From: Elysia chlorotica
Lineage: Eukaryota > Mollusca > Gastropoda > Plakobranchidae
Direction: 5' to 3'
Assembly: GCA_003991915.1 (NCBI GenBank)
Contig: RQTK01000443.1
Coordinates: 303,813-367,812 of the forward strand
DNA length: 64,000 nt
How positions within the stretch are numbered: position 1 is the first letter of the stretch; each line of letters begins with the position of its first letter. The notes beneath the pieces were generated by a model that was not told where the DNA came from, made no database searches, and was given only the letters and a program-made list of their open reading frames with translations. The position numbers and the translations under genes are program-made. Positions 1 to 12,470 of this stretch are shown here, in pieces.

Positions 1-219
1 TTGCAATTTTTGGAAGCCCAGTCTTTTTCTCAACATAATTATGAGAAATCATATAATCGCCTAAGGTAATACTTTTTTGCATTGTTTTACTCAATACTTG
101 TATTTCGTCAACTAGCAAGAATATGTTAGAAAAAAAAAACAGACCAAAAAATGAATATGTCTTGAGAACACTCGTTGGTAAAATTATTATTAAAAAGCAT
201 ACGACATCACAAATTGTCT

Positions 220-445
220 TGTTTTGGTCACATAGCAAGGCATGACACCCTCGCTCAAATAATCCTTACAGGCATAATGGAAGAAGAAGAGGGAAAGAGC
301 GACCCAGCATGATCGGGTACGACGACATAAAAATGGACAGGGACCCAGCTACATGTGAACTTCAGACTGGCGCAGGATAGTTGGAAACATAATATGGCAC
401 GCCAGCCCCAATTCGGATTGGCACAAAGACAGACAGACCTGATAC
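220..445 (+). mobile_element. RTE-type LINE, degraded reverse-transcriptase C-terminal tail
   Basis: Conceptual translation shows the C-terminal tail typical of RTE-type non-LTR retrotransposon polyproteins. It begins with CFGHIARHDTLAQIIL, then a basic GRRRGKERPS block, then KWTGTQLHVNFRLAQD. These pieces lie in three different frames, so at least two frameshifts and one stop have accumulated and the copy is dead. No endonuclease or RT core is present, so it is strongly 5'-truncated. The order of blocks (FGH motif, basic GRRRG block, W-containing tail) is what supports the call. The precise subfamily is not known. Confidence 0.75.
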
Positions 446-2330
446 TTGAGAGCTGAGAATAAGGACCTGGGTGCACACAAAGACATTGAATCGTCAAAAG
501 TTAGTTGTCCATCACTATTACTGTTTATAGTCTTGACAGATATTTTGCTGTGTTTTTGATATTACGATGTCTAATGAACATTGCCTGTCACTTTTTATCT
601 ATACCAAAAATAGCACTTTGTAATTAAAATTATTTACGTACGTCAACACTGTCACAATTATTTTGCATATATAAAAAAAAAGCAATTCCGGGACAAAATT
701 CAGAATCCTACATTGACTCGATTTGGTTTACACTACACCCGTTAATTTAAAATATGCTGGAATAACAGCAGAGAAAAAATAAGTATTTATATGCTCTGAA
801 ACATGCTGTGATAATAATTTTAATGAACGTATGTTAACGAATTTAATCTTTTGTATAAAATCAGACGTACAAGGTGCTTAGTTTGCTGTGTTTGATGCCC
901 GTAGACGCTTTGAACGCCCTATAATTTGTACAAAACAGATGTTTTATGTCGATGTCAAACACGTCGTATCAGCTTTTTAACAGAATGCATGAAAATATTA
1001 ATTTGAAAAATTACGAAAAAAACGACAAAATTCCACCTTAATTTTTTAGAAAACCTAGAGTGGATAAAAGTTTATATCAAAAGATAACGCTCATATTCTA
1101 AGATTATACAAATCTATATTTAATGAAAAGCAGTCAATACAATCATAGTAAACACATCTTAATTTTTAGGAAATGTACAACCAATTTAATTAAAATTTGT
1201 TCTTTTATTATCCACCAACGACTCTTAAATGTAATCATATTTTGTTATCTAGCATTTGATTCAAAATTTAATTAGGTTTCGCTAGGTTTGGTTTGATGCA
1301 TAATATTATATTAAATGTATATCATTCTTTAATGTACATTATACACTGAAACTGATAAAGACGATACAATTCAACAAGGAAAATTTTAAAGAGGAAGATA
1401 CGCATTTGTTTATGGCTTTGGGGAAATTAATGAAGAAACATAAAAGATCAAGGAAACTATTTGTTACAAAAATTTTGAACCACTATTTACAAAACATGCA
1501 ACATTTATAAAATTCAAATGATCTAAAAAGGACCGCTTTCTATTGCATTTTATATGAGATTTCGCTATTTGGCTTTCAGGAAGAGGAAGTAACACATCTT
1601 TATTTAGAAGCCTTTTATGTTAAAAAAAAAAACACAGGGCGCACAATTGTGTATGACCCGAAAAAAAATCAATTTGTCTTTTAAAGGAAGCTCTGTTTTT
1701 GCATTAGAAAATAAAGTAATCAGCTCAGGTTATACAATTTTTGTATCGTTTAAATGTGAAGTTAATAATTATGTTTTAAAGAAATTAAAAGTGACATTAC
1801 AAATTTAAAGTGACATAGAGTGCGCAAATATTTTAAAATAAATATCCCAAAGGAAGAAAAGCGCAAAAAAATCAAAATAATGATAATATGGAATTTTAAT
1901 GTGACAGCTTAAGGTATTCAAATGTGACAAAGAGAAAGAAGAATGTGCTCTTTACAGAGTCGGAGCATTGCTCCGTGGAGAAAAACTATCCTATAAGGTC
2001 ACCGAAAAGATGACACACAGAGAAAAGAACTGGCCAATGAACGCCATGGTTGCTTTTTTATGGTGATTTATAAGGAACTGAGAGTTTGACCTCAACACAT
2101 TCCTCATATATTTCGAAATCCATTTTAAGTAATAATGATACATAAACCTCGACTGGGTACACGGAAAAAATCACTTGGACGTTGCGGCCTACAGAAATTC
2201 AGATAATAGAAGATGCTCACGTCTTGCCCATGCAATCTAGATTATTCAGAACATGCTGCGCTTTGACTTTCTATACTTGGACAAAGCAGGTATAAATCAG
2301 AGCACAAAGCGAACACGAACATTGGGGGGG
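446..2330. other. AT-rich stretch, no gene seen
   Basis: No reading frame with recognisable protein features, no tRNA-like boxes and no clear repeat structure were seen. Short A and T runs are frequent. A G-run lies at about 2323-2335, just before the SINE that follows. Confidence 0.6.
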
Positions 2331-2340
2331 GGGGGTAAGT

Positions 2341-2592
2341 TTTTTAGCGTCCAACATCAGCACTATATAGACTATATTGTGGACGGGCCCCAAGACTGAT
2401 GTCTGACTATTTTATGTGCTGCCACACACGAGACAATGGGGGGGGGGGATACCACACGACACCTGTCTCAGCCAGTCATATTAAATTGACGCCGACTCAA
2501 CGAGTAGAGAGTGCAATCGCAGGGCTCGAACTCGAGCCTTTTGCGTCGAAAGCCGGTGTTCTACCCCAGGCCCTCCGTCCACCCCCACCCTA
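2341..2592 (-). mobile_element. tRNA-derived SINE, family A, near full length
   Basis: Read on the minus strand, this starts with a tRNA-like head containing an A-box-like block (GGGGTAGAACACCGG) and a B-box-like block (GAGTTCGAGCCC). A body follows with CTCTACTCGTTGAGTCGG, then GACTGGCTGAGACAGG, then GTGTGGCAGCACATAA, then CAGTCTTGGGGCCCGTCCAC. The same ordered blocks recur at 48.8, 56.9 and 58.3 kb, which defines the family. A G-run interrupts the body near 2439-2448. The RNA polymerase III promoter is inferred from the A and B boxes. Confidence 0.75.
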
Positions 2593-2635
2593 AAGCGAAC
2601 TCGGGACCGGTGGGTTTCGTAAGTACAGTATAGAG

Positions 2636-2780
2636 GGGCAATCTGGCGCAATGGCAGAGCACGAAGTTCCCAATCACTGTGCTCGAATCCACGATCGTAA
2701 TCGGCAGAGACAGAAGTCCTGTCTTCGTATGTGGCAGCATGTACGTCTTTCACACGTACGTCTCAGTATCCGACACCGTA
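2636..2780 (+). mobile_element. tRNA-derived SINE, family B, head and part of body
   Basis: A tRNA-like head reads TGGCGCAATGGCAGAGC (A-box like), then TTCCCAATCACTG, then GTGCTCGAATCC (B-box like). The order resembles the SINE head at 34.0 kb. A downstream GTATGTGGCAGCATG block echoes the body of family A. It is not a functional tRNA: the acceptor stem does not close and the anticodon arm is degraded. The 3' limit is uncertain. Confidence 0.55.
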
Positions 2781-5655
2781 TGGTATCCTCCTTGGGAACC
2801 TAGGGGGCGTTTAAATGAAGTTCGCGCATATCGTGGCGAGCAATTTAAGGAAGTAAGGCTTGATTCCCAAACTTGACAATAGTATTTTGCTATTGGGGTG
2901 CTTGGTGGCTTGATCGCATTGGGCAATCAGACACTGGGACGTCTGACAGAAAAGTCAGCCTATCTTCCTACAACAGGCACACCTCAAGCGTATGGAACAA
3001 TCAGTTATATAAATATATAGGCACTAAATTGCTGAAAAACTATTGTTACCTGCATTTTTTTCTTCCTCATAAACTCACTATTCGATTGTTTAAAATTATG
3101 TTTCTTTAATAGGTATACAGTTGTTTTTTTTTAACAATTCCTATACTAGAAAAGTAAGCCATTAGTAGAAATAGATTTATTCATTTTTTCACGTATCATT
3201 AATCATTAATTTTTTTAGTATCTTTTAAGTTGTTTTTTTACATTGTTTTTTCTCTATTTTTCTGAACAAAACCAGAGTGTCTGCTGCTAACCATGGTTTA
3301 AATCTGTTTATATTTTTTTGCATGTACTTACATTTGAACTTTTAATGTAAATTTTTTCTTATTGGTTACAATTAAGACTTTTATATTCAACTTTAAGCCG
3401 ACAATGTTCACTTTTGAACTTTTAAGGATATCAAATAATGGTTGAAGTTCACGTTGTCACATTTAAATTTGTTATGTGATATTCCAATTCTTTACGTTCA
3501 TTCTAAATTTGAGCTTGAACTATATTTATCCGGTGCCATTGTAAGCGCATATTCTCAGTTTGATGTCAAAAGCCAAGCAACATGAGCCTGTTTATAAACG
3601 AGGCTCATCACAAAGCTTCATAATTAACTTGGTTACAATTGATTTCATCTCATTTCACTGATTTCATAGGAATACCATTGGGACTGATGTAAAATCTCGC
3701 GCCATTCTGTATGACATCGCTTTAAAACCGCTCTAGAGCGTCGGACGCATTGTGTTCTGTCTTGTCAAGATTAACCAAAAAAATATGGTTAAGCGTTCAT
3801 GCAGTTCTCTGATTCTCTTTTGCATTGATCAGCACATAATTGAAAACTGATAAAAATGTTTTGTTCCATTTTTCAGGTTCTGTTCTGTGTACTAATATTA
3901 TTACACTCAATGTTACATTCGTTTTTTCACTTTGGTAAAACAAAGAGAATTATCACCAGTATCACGTACTTTTTTAAAATTAAGGTGAACTATGCTACAA
4001 AATCGTCAAATTCCGATAGTATGAGTGTGCTTGTGGTTTTAAAACACTGCCACTGTTTCCATTTTCGAAGGTATATCCGTGTCATTTATAATGTTTTGGA
4101 GTAATTACTAATTTGTTAGCGGCATGAATACAACTAAAATAGTGCATTTCAAAGGCTTATTTTTTAATTAGAGGCTTGAAAGGTCTACCAGACATTCACT
4201 TCAACTTTTCAACTATATCGATCATATTTAAAAAAATGTGAAGCATTGGTCGTTATGGATGTGCGGTCTGGTGAAGAAAAAATTAATGTTTTTGATATTT
4301 GGAGCAAATAAACCCCAGATACAACACGCTATGATATCAAAATGGGCAAATTGCTGAACAGAGAATTGTTTGCAAACTGCGGGTCGTCTTGAAAATCGTT
4401 TCAAAGACAGAAAATTGACTCAGAGTGAAAGCAACGTTGAACGGTATTCAAGATCTGATAGAAACGAAAGCGTTTCCGGTGAGGGCCATAAAAGCCTCCC
4501 GTATGTTTCTGGCGTGTTGAGATAAGCTGCATAAAAATGGTCCGGTTTATCTAGCAAGTCATTATGCCCAATCCACTATTACATAGAAGTAGGTCAATCT
4601 ATTTATAATAGTGACTTGGTTAAGGTTGTTGGTCTATTTTCGGCGACCATGCACAACTTCCGGAGCGGTGTATACATGTGTAAAAGGTACAAGAACATCA
4701 ACAAGATTACTGTTAGATTATAATCTAGACCTAGATGAGATCTAGATGTCTAGTAGAAGCATCAATAAGAGCAATGTGACCAACCTACATTATAGTAATT
4801 CATTTTTATTATAACTGTCATATTCAATTCATAATCGTCTCGATCCACAGTTTATAGAGTTCGTCATCATATGATGCGTAGAAACTTGTCACCTCTGCAC
4901 AAAGAAGATTCAAAAGTCCGCCATTTTCGTAACCATTAATAGATTTTGTCAGTGCAAATTTAGAGGCGCTCGTCATTATGTGGAACAGTGGGAAATTTAG
5001 CCATGCATTTACATTTAAACAGTTCTAGCTTACCTTCATTTCTTGATCATTGTTCGAAACCAGAAATGGTTGTATAAAAAAAAGTAGACAGGGACGTCTG
5101 GAATCGTTAAAGACAATGTGGTTCGTGGCTTCTTGCACTATGTCCAAGTGTAGATGACCTGGACTTAAAAAGCTGTGTTTGTTTGTTTTATTTGTTTTGG
5201 AGTAATAATTCGTCTAAAAGACCTTTGAAATAAACATTGAAATATAATGCCTGTCTGGGTAGAAGATATTATCATGGAATCCCGTTTCCAGCTTAATATT
5301 TTTGTCAAAAAGTAAAGGGTTTAACTGTTCTTGGAAAACATATCATATTTATAAGCGGCCCTTTTGCATCGTTTTTTGTGTTCTTTTTAAAGACAGACGA
5401 AGGGTTAACTGGATTTTATACAAGTTTAAAATTGACAAAATAATACAAGCACAATATTTGAACCGAAAAGGCAAACATTCATATAATATTTTTAGGAGTT
5501 TAAGACGGAAGTGTTTATTTGTTTTTATTCTGTTTAGGTCCAATCTTGTCTGGCCAGTGACAATCGGGAGGGTTTTTTCACAGAACAACTATCTGCAATT
5601 ATCCTTCTGCCATTTTTTTCTGAATTGTTTCTGGTATTGATACTACCCTGCTGTC
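2781..5655. other. AT-rich stretch, no gene seen
   Basis: Reading frames here are short (under 120 codons), AT-driven and without recognisable motifs. A small palindromic cluster of TCTAGA-type sites lies at about 4715-4755. No tRNA or clear transposon was recognised. Confidence 0.55.
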
Positions 5656-5699
5656 TATCGTGATGCCCTTGACTTTGAAACTGAGCTCTTGTCTCCCTG

Positions 5700-6090
5700 T
5701 TTGCCCGTCTCTCGCAGTTTGTTTGTGTGTCTGCCTGTCGTTCACTGACTGTTTCTGCCTCTCTCATTATCGTTATCTCACTTTCTCTCTTTCTATCTTT
5801 CACGCTCTTTCATTTGACTTTATAAAATACAATGGATGTTTCTGTCTTAGTATGTCCGTCCGCATGTTTGTCTGTCTGCCTGCCTGTCTGTCTGTCTGTC
5901 TGTCTGTCTGTATGTCTCTGTCTCTACTCCCTGTCTCTGTTTCTCTGTCTCTCTCTGTCTCTCTCTCTCTCTATCTATCTATATACATATCTCTATTTCT
6001 CTCGCACGTTCATTTGACTGCATAAATCACAATGAAAGTTAATGTCTCTGTCTGCCTGTCTGTCTATCTGGCTGTCTCTGCCTTTCTCTC

Positions 6091-6130
<40 letters not shown>

Positions 6131-6190
6131 TTCTCTCTTTCTGTTTCTGTTTGTGTCTCCGCCTATTTATCTCTCTCGATCGCTCACATT
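5700..6190. repeat. Polypyrimidine microsatellite tract (TCTG/TC)n
   Basis: This is an imperfect run of TCTG and TC units, with pure TCTG at about 5882-5912 and TC-rich blocks at about 5935-5975 and 6085-6135. Apparent proteins across it (Cys/Leu/Ser/Val repeats) are translations of the microsatellite, not genes. Two blocks near 5805-5835 and 6005-6035 share CATTTGACT and the sequence around it, which suggests an internal duplication within the tract. Confidence 0.85.
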
Positions 6191-6199
6191 CTCTATTCC

Positions 6200-7220
6200 T
6201 TGACTATACAATTACGCAGCACGCAAATTGCATGCATTTTAAGCAAAGCAAATCGTTATTAATAAAAATCTATGCCTGATCTGTGAGGTTTCTTAATTCT
6301 GTCTGAGCATGAGTTCTGGGCATTATATTTTCTAATTATGAATATCAGAGCAAAAGCAATAATATTATTGTCATCTAGAAATTTACAATAAATTCTTTCA
6401 TCAACAAGGTTTTGCATAATGAGTTTACAAAATAAGTTAAAACAACTCAATGTGAATTTTCTACACAACTGCACAACTAAAAAACTGTTTGAAAACAGTT
6501 GAAGGAAAACCATGCATTTATTTACCGTAAACACATGTGCAAAAGAAAATCAGACGGAATTTGAAAACAATACGCATAAAGAGACCGTGAGCCTGCATAT
6601 ATTTCTCCAATATAGGCGATGTTTTTTATGACATGGCGATATAATTTATGGAAGCAAAAAACACCTGTAAGATAAACAGATAGAGGGCGAAATCGGAAAA
6701 TGTCCAAGAAAATTATTTGAAGCGGCAAGAAAATTGTTTATCTAAGTTTGAAGGGAAAAGCCAAACCATATGTTGTGCACAATTTTATGCACTGCCAGCA
6801 TTTTTGTCCGTATGTAATTGGGAGTTTCCGATCTTTTGCATGTTTTGTTGTGGACCTAACAGTTTACGTCAGAATATAACGCATCAGATAAGGCTCAAGG
6901 ATGAATACTGGTTTTCTAAACCCAGTTATACGTGATAAAGCACTAGCAAGCCCATCAATAATATGTACAATTCTTTCGTGCATGCAGATAAAAGTCCTTA
7001 GAGAATAATTAGATAGACGACAGGATTATTTTTTTTTCAATATTTTTGAAACTGCTTATAAACAAAATGTTTTGGATTGATGAATGTTTACATTGTTTTC
7101 ATATTGAAGTACAAAATAAAGTTCTTTGTCCTTGATTTTGTTTCTTTGAAATGTAATCTTTAAATATTAATTTTGTTTTCATCTTTACACACCAGACTTA
7201 TAACAATGCGATTTTCGTCT
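6200..7220. other. AT-rich stretch, no gene seen
   Basis: Only short reading frames without motifs are present. No RNA gene or known repeat was recognised. Confidence 0.5.
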
Positions 7221-7224
7221 ATAA

Positions 7225-7400
7225 ACTGCGCTTTTTCTCCAAGAAAATTATTGCCCAATAAATATTGAATTTTCGTTCTCATTGGTCTTCTGAAGCACAG
7301 ATACTATGCATTAGGGGGCAAATTAAAAAACAAAAAAACAAGGCACCAAGGGCTATAAACCGTAAAGGCAAAATAGTTTGTGTAAAGCCAGCTTTTAGTT
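7225..7400 (+). repeat. Interspersed repeat R1, copy 1
   Basis: This block shares ordered segments with the reverse complement of 19290-19520: TTCTGAAGCACAG, then ACAAGGC(A/G)CCAA, then TATAAACCGTAAAGG, then AAAGCCAGCTTTTAG. The copies differ by substitutions and by an indel of about 35 bases in the middle. No coding motif is recognised. It is a dispersed, probably transposon-derived, repeat of unknown class. Confidence 0.65.
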
Positions 7401-8059
7401 TGGAAACCATCATCTACAATTGTCCTAAGGTCGCAAACCTCAAAATTGTCTTAAATCGTAGGAAAGAATAATTCTTCTCGGAAATCCTATTATAATGGAG
7501 CTAAGCCTGAAATTGATATGCTAAAAGACTTTTAGTCGGAGGAGGGGAACAGAAAATTCTACAACAATGAGCGATGCATTAGTTAGGTATCATATATTAC
7601 ATGGATATTAAGATTATGCAAAACTCTACATTTTTTCATTTTAGCATATTGAGTCGAATATTGAGGACAAAGTCCTAGCCACCTGACATTTAAATGCCCC
7701 CAAAAGAGGAAAGTCTGAAAATGAAAAATAATGTTCTTGCAGAGATAAACTTGATAAATTATAGGTACTACGCAATGAATACTTTCTAAAGCACGCGCAT
7801 TTTATCGCGCACATTGCACCATTTCGTTAGAATGTTTGGGTAATTGTAAGATCAGAGGAGAAAATAAAACCTACTTCAATAAACTCGATGATCTGAAAAT
7901 ACAACTAAGAGAATTTTCTTATGACTCACAAAAACGGCAGAACAAAAGATTAGAAATAGCAAAGAAACTGAAAATCTTTGAAATGATGTCCTATAATCAA
8001 TTTTAATTCTAAAGTAACGGGTTCTGAAGAAACTAATTTTGAATGTTAGCACACTTAAA

Positions 8060-8150
8060 ATTGATCTTTAATCCTTCCGTTTTACCCATGCATCAATGCC
8101 CACGAATTTTGTGGTAAATATAATAAAAACAGAAGATAAAATTTATAGTT
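8060..8150 (+). repeat. Interspersed repeat R2, copy 1, with palindromic core
   Basis: The core at 8099-8114 is CCCACGAATTTTGTGG, one substitution from a near-perfect palindrome. A related block occurs at 61930-62035 with CCCACGAATTTCGTGG, preceded by a shared CCCAT and followed by an A-rich ATATAATA..AGAAGA segment. It may be the end of a non-autonomous element. The class is unknown. Confidence 0.4.
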
Positions 8151-8339
8151 TTTGCGAACTTGTTTTCATCTTTCAAGGGCTGCACAGTGTTCTGGGACGG
8201 ACAGGGCCCATCACTCATAATTATTTGCTGTATAATAGCCCGGCTTATTTGGGCACCCTATCACAATTAGATACACATGTAATAAAAAAAAAAGACTGGA
8301 AGCTGTCGGTGGTTTTGGAATGTCAGTCAACTGATGGAC

Positions 8340-8520
8340 ATCAGGAGTTACCGTTTTTTGTTCATTCTATTACAAGGAGGAAGAGGAAGAGGAAGGCCAA
8401 ATCTGAGATGGAGGGATGGAACTGCACGTACATTCGAGTGCAGTATACTTATGAAACAAACAGAAGATCGTGGCTAACTGAAGATGATTCGAGTGGGGCT
8501 CCTCCACGCCATATAGTTAA
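8340..8520 (+). mobile_element. LINE tail fragment (RT C-terminus)
   Basis: Translation gives GGRGRGRPNLRWRDG followed by TARTFECSIL and QTEDRG, then a stop. This is the basic GRGRP block and following tail of RTE-type LINE polyproteins. Only the last part of the coding region remains. A longer open frame running 8096-8581 is in a different frame and is fortuitous. Confidence 0.6.
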
Positions 8521-8689
8521 ATCTTTAAATCACAGTACAATCATACTCCTTACCCAAACCACAAAATGTCAGATCAACTAACTAGAACTAAAAAAAGAAA
8601 AAAAAAAACAACAACAATGGCATGCCAAAATGTACAGAATAGATACACACTGACACCCTAAGTGAGAAAAAGAGACAGATAAATAGATA

Positions 8690-8891
8690 GAAGGAGACAC
8701 ACACACATATGATATATATANNNNNNNNNNNNNNNNNNNNNNNNNNNNNNNNNNNNNNNNNNNNNNNNNNNNNNNNNNNNNNNNNNNNNNNNNNNNNNNN
8801 NNNNNNNNNNNNNNNNNNNNNNNNNNNNNNNNNNNNNNNNNNNNNNNNNNNNNNNNNNNNNNNNNNNNNNNNNNNNNNNNGAGAGAGAGAA

Positions 8892-8947
<56 letters not shown>
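8690..8947. repeat. Microsatellite around an assembly gap (AC/TA, 160 N, GA)
   Basis: An (AC)n/(TA)n run ends at an N-gap at 8721-8880. The sequence after it is (GA)n to 8946. The gap evidently replaces microsatellite DNA, so its length is not reliable. Confidence 0.9.
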
Positions 8948-8950
<3 letters not shown>

Positions 8951-9049
8951 ATAGAAACATATGTAATACTAAAAGATCATATACATAATGAAGCAATCAG
9001 AAGTAAATACTTCCTCAATGCAAAAGAAATTAATCTTGCTAGTCTTCAG

Positions 9050-10100
9050 GTCTTAAATTTTCATCCATGACGACTGGACTCGAGTACACAAAAGCCGCTA
9101 TGGTTTTTGTTACGACGGACATTAGGGTGTTTGATTCATTTAAACTTGTTAGTTTTAGTAGACTGACTGGATAGCAAGAAAGGTCTCTGATTAGTAAGCC
9201 ACCTAATAATTATTCAGTCTCCCCGTCGGAGAAAATTCATGTGGTTTTGTGGATGGTCTTGTGCAGTAACAGAGTGCCTTGGATAACCAGTTCATTAATA
9301 TAGGATCAAAATGTGTAAAGAAGTAGCCATTCTCGTTCTGTTTTCAGGTTCCATGCGTTAACATAGCATGATCCTTGTTTGCGTGGTCATTATAGCTCCC
9401 AATAAGATTTAAATGTCTCCCATTGGGAATTTGTCGACAATCGTCTGAACCTGTTCACTTTTTATTTGATCTTTGCTACGTTTTTGAGCAGAATACTGGG
9501 TAATGTGGTGAACATTTTGCCCTTAGAGTTAAACCTTGCAGTGAGAATCTGAGGTGATAAAAATCCTCAAGACAACAGTTCCCTCTATTCCTTGTGTGTT
9601 AAAAGTAACACGACTACTTGTAAGTGCGCTTCAGCTTTTTCGTTCCCTGTATATAATTTTTATTATATTATGGTCCTTACATCGGCAAGTAACATTTTAA
9701 CTTTCCTGTCCATTTTCTCCCACAAATATTTTCAAGTCATACGAGTTCATTTCGTGAGATACTCGTGTGGTTTCATTTCGGTCTAATATAGGGTCATGAT
9801 GCAAAGTCCCTATTTTGGTATTGCTCTTTGTCGTCAGGAGAGTTGTCAATACACCGTTCTCTCTTGGGCTTTCACCGGTGCACACCATGGACTCTACAGG
9901 AGATGACTCTTCCTGAACTAAGAACGTATTGTGAATAATATATCGTTGTGGTTTCTGGAACAAAATGGGTTTTCAACGGGCGGGTTTTTGACACCGTGAC
10001 ACAAGTGCTTTTTACCTTTCAACGGCAAAGCTTGACAGTTCATTGAGACAAGCAACCGTCCCAAACAGAGCCAAGGTGTCACTATTTGTGGTGATAAAAC
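9050..10100 (-). mobile_element. LINE 5' part: degraded endonuclease domain
   Basis: Read on the minus strand, the leader has ESSPVESMVCTGESPRE, then GVLTTLLTTK. Next comes a decayed start of an APE-type endonuclease, resembling GTWNVRTMYE..KTTQVSREM as I recall the family. Further on are ILTARFNSKGK, then a block ending VDKFPMGDI.ILLGA, then NENG..FTHF and an IHKT-like block near 9240. These follow the order of the apurinic-endonuclease domain in RTE-type LINEs. Frameshifts and stops are frequent, so it is inactive. The leader is homologous to 16260-16440. The RT part is absent: the copy ends at about 9050, next to the microsatellite region. Confidence 0.7.
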
Positions 10101-12470
10101 CCCTTTAGTCATCGCGTAATACACGTATTTTATGAAAGAGTCTGCAAGCTTCATAATCGAAATTCTTCTTCAGTGAAAATGATAAAAGCCTTAGAGCAGT
10201 ACAAATTTGAAACACCTAAACACATTAATTTGGGTAGTGGTTCAAAATTCTTTGAGTCATTTTAAATGCGAAAATACACTAACGTTTTCGAACCAATAAA
10301 CAGTATCATGTCGATAACATTTTAAACTAATCTGATGTAAACTGACTTATGAACCGTGCTCGTGCTCAAAAGTGTTGACTCTCACGGCAAAAAAAAAAGA
10401 TTTTATATAAAACACTAAATGAGAGAACCATATGATTCTACACCATTGTTGGCATTACTTTAATTAATTTGACGGCTTTCTATCGGGGAAAACAGTTCTG
10501 TTATTTGTAATTTTGGGAAATAAACAGGTTTTTACTTCGAAGTTTGGCTCTGGACAAATTAATAATTTTAGCCTGCTATAAACTTAGAACTTGCTTGTAA
10601 TTATTTTTACACACTGAAAAGTTTGGGAGACAAAGTAATTTTTTCATATTAAATGGATTTATACTGTAAAACAAACTGATATCTTATAATATTGCGATTG
10701 GCTAAATGAGATACACTTTTGTAATTCTTAAAACAAATTTAATACAATTAATAATGATATTATATTTCTGATTCAGAACTCATGGTAAATATATAAATTA
10801 CTTCTAACATTCTAAGCAGTGTAACGATAACAAAAATAAGTATCACCAAACGTTCATATCGCTAATGTTCATGATTCAGGATCGCGGACTATAAACCGAC
10901 AAGACTATCTAATACCCTTGATGTCTGCCAGGAAACAAACAAAATGACAGAAAGTACGAATAACGCCGTTAAAGGGGTTTAAAATACCCTCCAGTAAGTT
11001 GGAAGTTATCAATGTACAATGCTTGCAAAGTTAAGTCATAACTCCGGAGTTCACTATTGCCCAATGATGCCAATTCATCCTCACGCAGAAAAAGGGTGAT
11101 CAAGAGGACATAATCAGGCCCCGGAAATCGGTTAATACCAATTATATTTTTCCAGTGCCAGATTTAGGTTACAAGAGGCCCGGGGGCCAGCCCTGGAGGG
11201 GGGCTCACTTTCTCAAATAATTGTCAAATGATCCTTTTTGTTCGTTTGTTTTTTCAAAACCTTCTACAAGTCGTTTGTGTGGATCAGTAAAACATTAACT
11301 GGGTTTTATTCACTATTATATTTGAGCCAAAAAAGTACGGTAAAATAATCACGATGAAACAAAGTAGAGCACTCCAGAAGCTAACACGTCATCTTTGAAA
11401 ATAATAACGTTTCAACGAAAAAAAAACCCACCAGAATTATATGCTGGTATTATGCTCAAAATGTGTTTTATGAGAACAAAGACGAAACCATACAATTGTT
11501 ATAATTTGATAAATGTCCCACAAACGGTTCGTATCCAAAACCTTTGAACAATTCAGTGACGCTCTAACATTGAGCAAAAAGAACGTTCACATAAAGAGGT
11601 TTTCAAATTTACCACGGCAAAACTGGAATGCCTTGAAGTAAGCCAATAAACACACGAGTTAGTGTGCGTTTTTTACCAACAAAAAGGAATATACAACGGT
11701 GTCCAAATTTACTGGTGAGGCTCGGGTCCTGGATTTTTTTAACTTAATTGTAGATTCCGATTAATTTAATTGTGATTCAAAAGAAATTCACTTTTTTTTA
11801 AATCTATGCATATACGAGATACTTGATGTATGACGAGTGGTCAAGAGGCTCAAATCCTGATCAATGCTTGTGTCTTCTTTTTCGTGTCCAACAAAACAAA
11901 GGTGAAGTTTATGCACTTAACACGAAGCGCTGACAATTTAAAACAATTTACAATGCTCAAGGCCGTGAGTTTTACCCCCTTATCATGTACACAAACAATA
12001 TTTTTTCTTTGCCAAGCGCACGACCGGTGACCATGTAATGCCATTCTTCTCATAATTACATCAGATGACATATATCTTCAGTGTATGTCATATAAAAAGT
12101 GCTCACAATAAAGTAACAAGGGTGTCACAAACGATGGGCGGTGTAAATTTAGGAATAACTTGATTAATTTCCCATACACTCTTGTCAAGATGCTGAATGT
12201 TGTGTTCACGCTTGAACACCTCAATTACATAAAACTTCCGCTGAGAAGAATAATGCTGTTAAGAGACCAATAAAACCTCATGGAGGTTTCTAATTACCTT
12301 TGGGATTTTAGGAAATCTAGATTCAATTTCGAATCGATCTTTAGGATTGTGGATACAGTGGCAGATCGGATGGAGTGGCCAAGCCCAAGAAAAGGGTCTC
12401 TCCCTGCAATGTTGCAAGCGTCGTTAGACGTTACAGTTTAAGCTTGCGGCAATTTATATGATCCATTGGA
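10100..12470. other. AT-rich stretch, no gene seen
   Basis: No coding, tRNA-like or clear transposon signal was recognised. A short GC-rich palindromic patch (GGCCCGGGGGCC) lies near 11178-11189 and could be the edge of an old DNA element, but nothing around it supports that. Confidence 0.5.

Noticed and set aside
5302..5640. 112-codon frame as a gene
   Set aside because: It is AT-driven with no motif, and an equally long antisense frame covers the same DNA.
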